This document shows positions 57,986 to 64,000 of a DNA stretch of 64,000 bases, piece after piece. The stretch is taken from assembly GCA_023974075.1 (NCBI GenBank), contig JAMFTG010000159.1:210001-274000 (forward strand), written 5' to 3'. Position 1 is the first letter of the stretch. Every line of letters starts with the position of its first letter. The position numbers and the translations under genes were made by a program. Origin of the DNA: Chaenocephalus aceratus. Its lineage: Eukaryota > Chordata > Actinopteri > Perciformes > Channichthyidae. A model generated the notes under the pieces. It worked only from the letters and a program-made list of their open reading frames with translations. It did no database searches and was not told where the DNA came from.

Positions 57986-58455
57986 GATTGTCAGTAATCA
58001 TTTCAAAGTGGCACAGAGACATTGGATTAACCTTCAGCAGCGTGTTTCTCGTTTTAATGCCATTGAACACAACTTTTGATCAGAACAACAGCAAAAGCTA
58101 AGACATATTTCCCGATTTTGCTCGGTAAAGCTACGCTGTGTGATACTTGTGTTTTGTTTCGGTACAAATGGTTCGTATCGTCAGTTAGCTGGGGTTTCTT
58201 CCCGTTAAGTGGGTATGACACATGAATAGGTTTTTAAATGTTGAGAAGCTCTGAGACACAGTGTCGTGAGACAAACCCAGCAGCCTGATTAACAGGTTAA
58301 GGAAAATCACCGCTTTGAGCTAAATGCTAACAGCTAGCATGGCTGTAGACTTTTGTTAACCTCTTGGGATATGTTTTAATGACTTATACGTGCATCAAGA
58401 AACAATTTTATGACATGAAAATACATGACAAATATGTCTATAGACTCACAAACTA
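57986..58455. other. No recognised feature
   Basis: No exon or repeat recognised. Confidence 0.4.
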
Positions 58456-58615
58456 GCTTATAATAGTGATGTTACGTTCGTAAACAATCCGATCTTTGAA
58501 CGGCTCTTTGGTACGAACGAAGGGAGCCGAGTCGTACTTGTTGAGAGCCGTTCTTTTTATCGTTGGTTGACTGCCTGCCATAAATCCGATCGCCTTTACG
58601 GGAACTTGCGTCGAC

Positions 58616-59813
58616 ACACTCTCACTCCCTAAACGTCCAGGAGCGACACTTGGTCAGGGTCCCGTGGCGTGCAGTTGGGACGCGCCGAGGCTCCTTCAGC
58701 TTCATAAACGGACGCAAAGAGCTTTCAACTGATTGCAATGTATCCCCATCGGACGTTAGAATAAATAGAATGGTTTTGAATAATAGATGAGAGTAAAGTC
58801 TACGTCACTTTACAGCCCCGCCCACTTTTGGGGAAACCAACGCTGTCATTTGAACGGCGATCAAACCTGAAGCCACAGAGCTCTTCTGTTACTGTCCTTT
58901 CTTCTTAGAGGAAGTACAGAAACACGTAACTCTGGATTCGTTTGAGGTGCAATAAACAACTATTATGTTCTGCCTCGCACATGAGAGTAACAGCTGGAGA
59001 AATTACAGCCTCGCCTACTGATTTTAATTCATCCATATATCGAGCCCGATTCTCGATTTCAAAGGTGTGCTCTAAAATGATACTTATAAATGACTATTAT
59101 CATTATTATAAGCAAGACAATAAATGGCAAAGATATGTAGAAAATAAACGTATTTAAGATACGTTCATAAGAAACGTAACGTGGGAGAAAATACGTTTCT
59201 CGCTAAACGTAATTGAGAATGCAGTTTAGTTCTGTGGCAACGTCATTTTTAGGAGACAGGGTTGGATTTTTTTTGTATGAATTTATGTTTCATCCAATCA
59301 CAGAGCTTGTTGACTTATCATGAGGTTTGTCGCAAAGCGGAGAGGTCACAACAATAGCTGGGGATTGTGGGTAGTGTAGTCTCCTTGGCGCTCCACATTT
59401 CAGAGAAAACAAGTTGTTTGTCAGAATTGAAGGGGAAAAACACAAAAGCATTGTACACAATTTAAACCAATCAATGTCGTTTAATTAACAAAGGTAATCT
59501 GGTGTTTTGATGAGTAGTGCAGATATCACTGTCAAATCAATCGACAGTAAGGAGAATACTTACTTCCGGGTTTACAATTCTCCGTAGTCCAATGGGAATG
59601 GACGCTCACATTGCCTTTAACTGCCGCCGACATAAACGGTTGCGGTGCTTCACTGAGCGTTCAACTACCGCCGCCGATGGGAATACATTGCAATCTGTTG
59701 AAAGCTCTTTGCGTCCGTTTATGAAGCTGAAGGAGCCCTCGGCGCGTCCCAACTGCCATGCCACGGGGTCCTGACCAAGCGTCGCTCCTGGACGCTGAGG
59801 GAGTGAGAGTGTG
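58616..59813. repeat. Inverted repeat, arms about 137 bp
   Basis: Arms 58616-58752 and 59674-59813 share reversed phrases 'cgtccaggagcgacact', 'gttgggacgcgccgagg' and 'aaacggacgcaaagagc' with few differences. The spacer is about 920 bp. Probably a nested fold-back MITE inside the hAT. Confidence 0.85.
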
Positions 59814-59953
59814 TTGCTTTGAGTTTGGCTGGCTGAGAGATGTAGCAAGTTATACATTTTTCTGTACATAGATTTCTGGAAATACAGTAAATCATTATCC
59901 TGGTGATTATTTTGCAGATAAACCTAGTAACCCCGCCCCTTAAAAAAGAAACG

Positions 59954-60408
59954 GGCTCTTTTGAACGGCTCTTTTGAACGGCTCTTTTGAAACGGCTCTT
60001 TTGAACGGTTCTTTTGAACGCCTCTTTTGAACGGCTCTTTTGAATGGCTCTTTTGAACGGCTCTTTTGAACGGCTCTTTTGACGGTTCTTTTGAACGCCT
60101 CTTTTGAACGGCTCTTTTGAATGGCTCTTTTGAACGGCTCTTTTGAACGGCTCTTTGAACAGCTCTTTTGAATGGCTCTTTTGAACGGCTCTTTTGAACG
60201 GCTCTTTTGAACGGCTCTTTTGAATGGCTCTTTTGAACAGCTCTTTTGAATGGCTCTTTTGAACGGCTCTTTTGAACGGCTCTTTTGAACGGCTCTTTTG
60301 AATGGCTCTTTTGAACGGCTCTTTTGAACGGTTCTTTTGAACGGCTCTTTTGAACGACTCTTTTGAACGGCTCTTTTGAATGGCTCTTTTGAACGGCTCT
60401 CGGAAAGG
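59954..60408. repeat. 13-bp minisatellite, about 35 units
   Basis: The unit is GGCTCTTTTGAAC with GAATGG, GAACAG and GGTTC variants. The same words (GGCTCTTT, GAACGG) occur at the left end of the element near 58497-58510, so the array has grown from the subterminal motif. Confidence 0.97.
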
Positions 60409-60468
60409 AACGGAGCCTTAAGATCCGGCTCCCTTCAAAGAGCCGTAATTCCCTTCCCTAGTTTATAA

Positions 60469-61019
60469 TATGCCAGCATGGCTGTGGACTCCCTTACATT
60501 AATAACTGTATCCATAGCATTAACCAGTGTGACGAAAGGGATGTGAAATATGTTTAAAAGTCGACACGAGGAGTGAGATGACATGGAGTTATCTCTAATT
60601 ACAGGGAATGTTTAAACGCGCGGTGCATGTAGAGAGTGTGTGATATCATGGAATGCTGTCTAAATACACATACTGTCTCTCCGCTGCCAAAGTAATCCCA
60701 CTAAATGTATGAAAATAGCAGCTCAGCCATTGTTGGAGTCAGTGTGCTGCCTCAGCATATACATCCTCTGACACCATTTGGAAGAGGTGCACCCTGGGAT
60801 ATTCTCTCACTGGGACAAAATCCATCTCGATCCATCTCCCCTCTGGCACAGCGAGAGGAAGTTTGATTGATTTATCAGGCCTGCGTCTCCCCAGCCTCCC
60901 TTTAATGAGACAGTAATAGCCCACGGTCGGCCGGCACTCCAGAGACGAATGTGAAGGAGAGGCGAGCAGCACAGAACAGAAATGTGGACAGAATATGTAA
61001 CCCGAGGTACAATCAATCC
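60469..61019. other. Low-repeat interval, candidate conserved non-coding DNA
   Basis: 60760-61010 is GC-balanced, without repeat signature or sustained frame, and includes TAATGAG- and GATTGATT-type motifs. Coding function is not supported. Confidence 0.25.

Positions 61020-61059
<40 letters not shown>
61020..61059. repeat. (CA)n microsatellite
   Basis: About 19 CA units. Confidence 0.97.
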
Positions 61060-61060
<1 letters not shown>

Positions 61061-61380
61061 ATGCAGAGCGAGGGGAGGGAAATGAGAGAGATGGTCCGAG
61101 AGAGGAGCGAGTGTGTGTGTGTATCGATGGGAGTGTAAAACAGAAGCAGCAAGTAAAAAAGGTTATTAAAAAAAGAACCTGCGTCGGCAGTAATAAGAGA
61201 GAGTTAGAAGTAGGAAAGAAAGGAAGCACTGTTACTTCTGTTCTCTGAAAACAAAGGGAACACTTTCACTTTCTGGCTTTTTAGGAAATTAAAATAACCG
61301 TGTGTTTAAAATGACTGACACACACGTTGGTGTTGTTTCTTCTTGTCTGATACTTGCACGTTTCACAACACAAGAGGATT
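61060..61380. other. No recognised feature
   Basis: Purine-rich; no exon recognised. Confidence 0.4.
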
Positions 61381-61384
61381 TTAA

Positions 61385-63015
61385 AGAGGCCCTTTTAGGT
61401 GTTGGAGTTTTTCCCTCTACTGTAGTGTGCTCTATAGGTTTTAGTGCATGTAAATGGTCTGCAAGGCTAAGATCCCTGCCTGAAACGCCTCCATTGGACT
61501 CCTTTGTTACCAGAAGTAGAAGATAAGAAGACAATTCAGAGTCTTTTGTCCCAAGGCCAAGAGATATCACTATGTAACACTTGCACTCCTATTGGCTAGC
61601 ACTCCAACACATTGTACGTGATAGGCTAAGGGCGGGACATCTCTATGCGGTTGACCAATCACAACAGAGCCGGCCAGCTAACCAATCAGAGCAGACTGGG
61701 CTCTGGTTTCAGACAGAGGGTGAATAAGAGGTGCTGCAGCACAGGTGGGAGAAATAAAGAGCTTTTTGAGCATTAAAGCATGGAGACACTACATACTGAT
61801 ATACACCTGAACATCAGTAGGAGAGGACTCTTTTAAAGTAGAGACACTACATACTGATATACACCTGAACATCAGCAGGAGAGGACTCTTTAAAGTAGAG
61901 ACACTACATACTGATATACACCTGAACATCAGCAGGAGAGGACTCTTTAAAGTAGAGACACTATATACTGATATACACCTGAACATCAGCAGGAGAGGAC
62001 TCTTTAAAGTAGAGACACTACATACTGATATACACCTGAACATCAGCAGGAGAGGACTCTTTAAAGTAGACACACTACATACTGATATACACCTGAACAT
62101 CAGCAGGAGAGGACTCTTTAAAGTAGAGACACTACATACTGATATACACACTGAACATCAACAGGAGAGGACTCTTTAAAGTAGACACACTACATACTGA
62201 TATACACCTGAACATCAGCAGGAGAGGACTCTTTAAAGTAGAGGCACTACATACTGATATACACCTGAACATCAGCAGGAGAGGACTCTTTAAAGTAGAG
62301 ACACTACATACTGATATACCACCTGAACATCAACAGGAGAGGACTCTTTAAAGTAGACACACTACATACTGATATACACCTGAACATCAGCCAGGAGAGG
62401 CCTCTTTAAAGTAGACCCACTACATACTGATATACACCTGAACATCGCAGGAGAGGACTCTTAAAGTAGAGACACTACATACTGATATACACCTGAACAT
62501 CAACAGGAGAGGACTCTTTAAAGTAGAACACACTACAACTGATATACACCTGAACATCAGCAGGAGAGGACTCTTTAAAGTAGAGACACTACTACTGATA
62601 TACACCTGAACATCAACAGGAGAGGACTCTTTAAAGTAGACCACACTACATACTGATATTACACCTGAACATCAGCCGGAGAGGACTCTTTAAGTAGAGA
62701 CACCTACATACTGATATACACCTGAACATCAGCAGGAGAGGACTCTTTAAGTAGAGAGACACTACATACTGATATACACCTGAACATCAGCAGGAGAGGA
62801 CTCTTTAAAGTAGAGACACTACATACACTGATATACACCCTGAAATCAGCAGGAGAGGACTCTTAAAGTAGGGACACTACATTACTGATATACACCTGAA
62901 CATCAGCAGGAGAGGACTCTTTAAAGTAGAGACACTACATACCTGATATACACATGAACATCAGCAGGAGAGGACTCTTTAAAGTAGAGACACTACATAC
63001 TGATATACACCTGAA
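61385..63015 (+). mobile_element. 57-bp-array MITE, second copy, right end lost
   Basis: The left end is TTAA (61381-61384) plus 'agaggcccttttagg', matching 39900. The single-copy part to 61782 matches 7105-7336. After the array the sequence turns into unrelated DNA without the 'tcctctttaa' terminus, so this copy keeps the end the 7-kb copy lost and lacks the one it kept. Confidence 0.72.
61783..63015. repeat. 57-bp minisatellite, about 21-22 units
   Basis: Same unit as 7337-9196. Units from about 62320 to 62960 have frequent 1-2-nt indels, unlike the clean units before them. Confidence 0.97.
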
Positions 63016-63381
63016 ATGAGTGGATACTGTATGTTTAGAATATAATAGAAATAGTGCAGAATGGTCTATATAGCCTACAAGTAATTGGAATATTGCTATA
63101 TATATATATATAAGTTGCAAACAGATGAATGTTATGGATGTTCTTTCAAAAGCGGGGCAGGAAGGAGGAACATATCAGAAGTGATGTGGGGGGGGAGTGA
63201 TGTGGGTGTGTGGGGGGGAGTGATGTTGGGGGGGGCAGACAGACAGATCCTCCGTCAGCTGATTGCCAGCAGCAGTCGGTCACTGCAGCCTTTAATTAAA
63301 GTCACTCTCTCTCTCCTGGGCTCTTAAGCAACAGCTTGCAATTTCCACAGACAACAGCAGCATGGAGGAGGCTGACCTGTA
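63016..63381. other. Spacer, with a low-repeat part
   Basis: (TA)n at about 63096-63111, a G-run region 63187-63235, then 63240-63380 without repeat signature, which could be regulatory. No coding domain. Confidence 0.35.
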
Positions 63382-63437
<56 letters not shown>

Positions 63438-63440
63438 GTG
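63382..63440. repeat. (GT)n microsatellite
   Basis: About 28 GT units. Confidence 0.97.
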
Positions 63441-64000
63441 TCAACCTGTGATTTATATGGGAATTAATGACACCGTGGCATGGACATCATTTCCTTGACG
63501 CGTTTCACCGGCGGGGGACAAAGTGCAGCGCTGACCTTTGTGTCGAGCAAAACCCCCCCCCATCGCTGTCCGTCTTTATTTTGAGAAAATATGAAATGTT
63601 ACGGAGAGATGGAACAAACAGCCTCAGGTATTAAATGAAGCGTGTAAGCAGGAAACTGTTGTCATTTCGCGTCACGGACTAACCCCAATCTGCTTTTTGG
63701 GAAAAGGTCAACATTAAAAGGTGTTGAGCAGAAATGTGCTTCGGTGTTTTCCCGCCGGTCCTACATCCATCCAGCGGCTTCGACATGTTGATGTTCCACT
63801 TGCTTTTTGATATGTTCTCTCTGAACAAAACACAAACCAACCTCCTCAAGAGACTTCGTCCCCGGGGGACACGGATTTATGGTTTGAGGTAAACAACTTT
63901 CTGATTCAAAAGGAATGTGAGGAGAGGAGGACATACATAGACACCTAAACATAACGATGCATAGGAGAAGAGCTGCTGCATAGGGGAGAAGAGCTGTGCA
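63441..64000. other. No recognised feature
   Basis: No exon or known repeat recognised up to the window end. Confidence 0.4.

Larger units (their letters stand above)
58464..60460. mobile_element. hAT element with fold-back core and 13-bp array
   Basis: The left end TAGTGATG and the right end reversed TAGGGAAGGGAATTACGG are of the same type as the element at 5351. The flanks GCTTATAA (58456-58463) and GTTTATAA (60461-60468) match at 7 of 8. Inside are a 135-140-bp inverted repeat (58616-58752 with 59674-59813) and a 13-bp array near the right end. No transposase recognised. Confidence 0.75.

Overview
This window reads as non-coding DNA of a ray-finned fish, probably a percomorph teleost. The evidence is L2-type LINE ends, tRNA-derived SINEs that borrow the L2 tail, many hAT, PIF/Harbinger-like and TTAA-target DNA elements, long (CA)n microsatellites and repeatedly expanded minisatellites. 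I found no intact host protein-coding exon, rRNA or functional tRNA gene. All protein-like signals I trust belong to decayed transposons: LINE reverse-transcriptase C-termini, hAT transposase pieces, two MADF-domain exons and one THAP-finger exon. All coordinates and repeat counts come from reading the sequence by eye, so edges may be off by a few bases except where a target-site duplication fixes them.

Layout. 0-6.5 kb: an antisense LINE fragment, a 339-bp direct repeat, and a dispersed element with a small hAT nested in it. 7-9.2 kb: a perfect 34-bp-arm palindrome followed by a 57-bp minisatellite inside a TTAA-target element. 9.7-13.9 kb: a LINE 3' end, then an element holding a 37-bp minisatellite that is split by a 1.97-kb hAT insertion with an exact 8-bp target duplication. 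14-15.8 kb: two SINEs and a hAT element whose interior is a 33-bp array. 16.7-18.1 kb: a Harbinger-like element nested inside another; the inner one carries a MADF exon relic. 20.9-26.9 kb: a 405-bp hAT MITE, a LINE relic, a 72-bp array and a 1.41-kb hAT with transposase remains. 27.8-29.2 kb: two more MITEs, one with the second MADF relic. 29.7-30.3 kb: a CA/TG/CG microsatellite cluster.

31.5-35.5 kb: a hAT with a 37-bp array, an L2 fragment and another hAT with exact TSD. 37.0-38.3 kb: a low-repeat candidate conserved block, then about 1 kb of almost pure pyrimidine. 38.7-39.4 kb: an L2 fragment split by a SINE. 41.7-44.3 kb: an LTR-like sequence split by a 2.05-kb inverted-repeat element that itself holds hAT debris. 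45-48 kb: a repeat unit occurring twice in direct orientation and again inverted at 56.7-58 kb, each copy with its own insertions. 49.9-53.2 kb: the reverse and much longer relative of the 31.5-kb hAT, with about 76 array units. 54.1-55.5 kb: a TTAA-target, THAP-bearing Kolobok-like element. 55.6-56.2 kb: a Harbinger-like MITE. 58.5-60.5 kb: a hAT with a 13-bp array and a long internal inverted repeat. 61.4-63 kb: the second 57-bp-array element.

The unifying theme is that most large minisatellites here lie inside non-autonomous DNA transposons, several with recognisable ends and target duplications. Tandem arrays plus the pyrimidine tract add up to roughly 12 kb of the 64 kb. The window is best seen as a nested transposon record with array growth inside elements, not as an operon or gene system.
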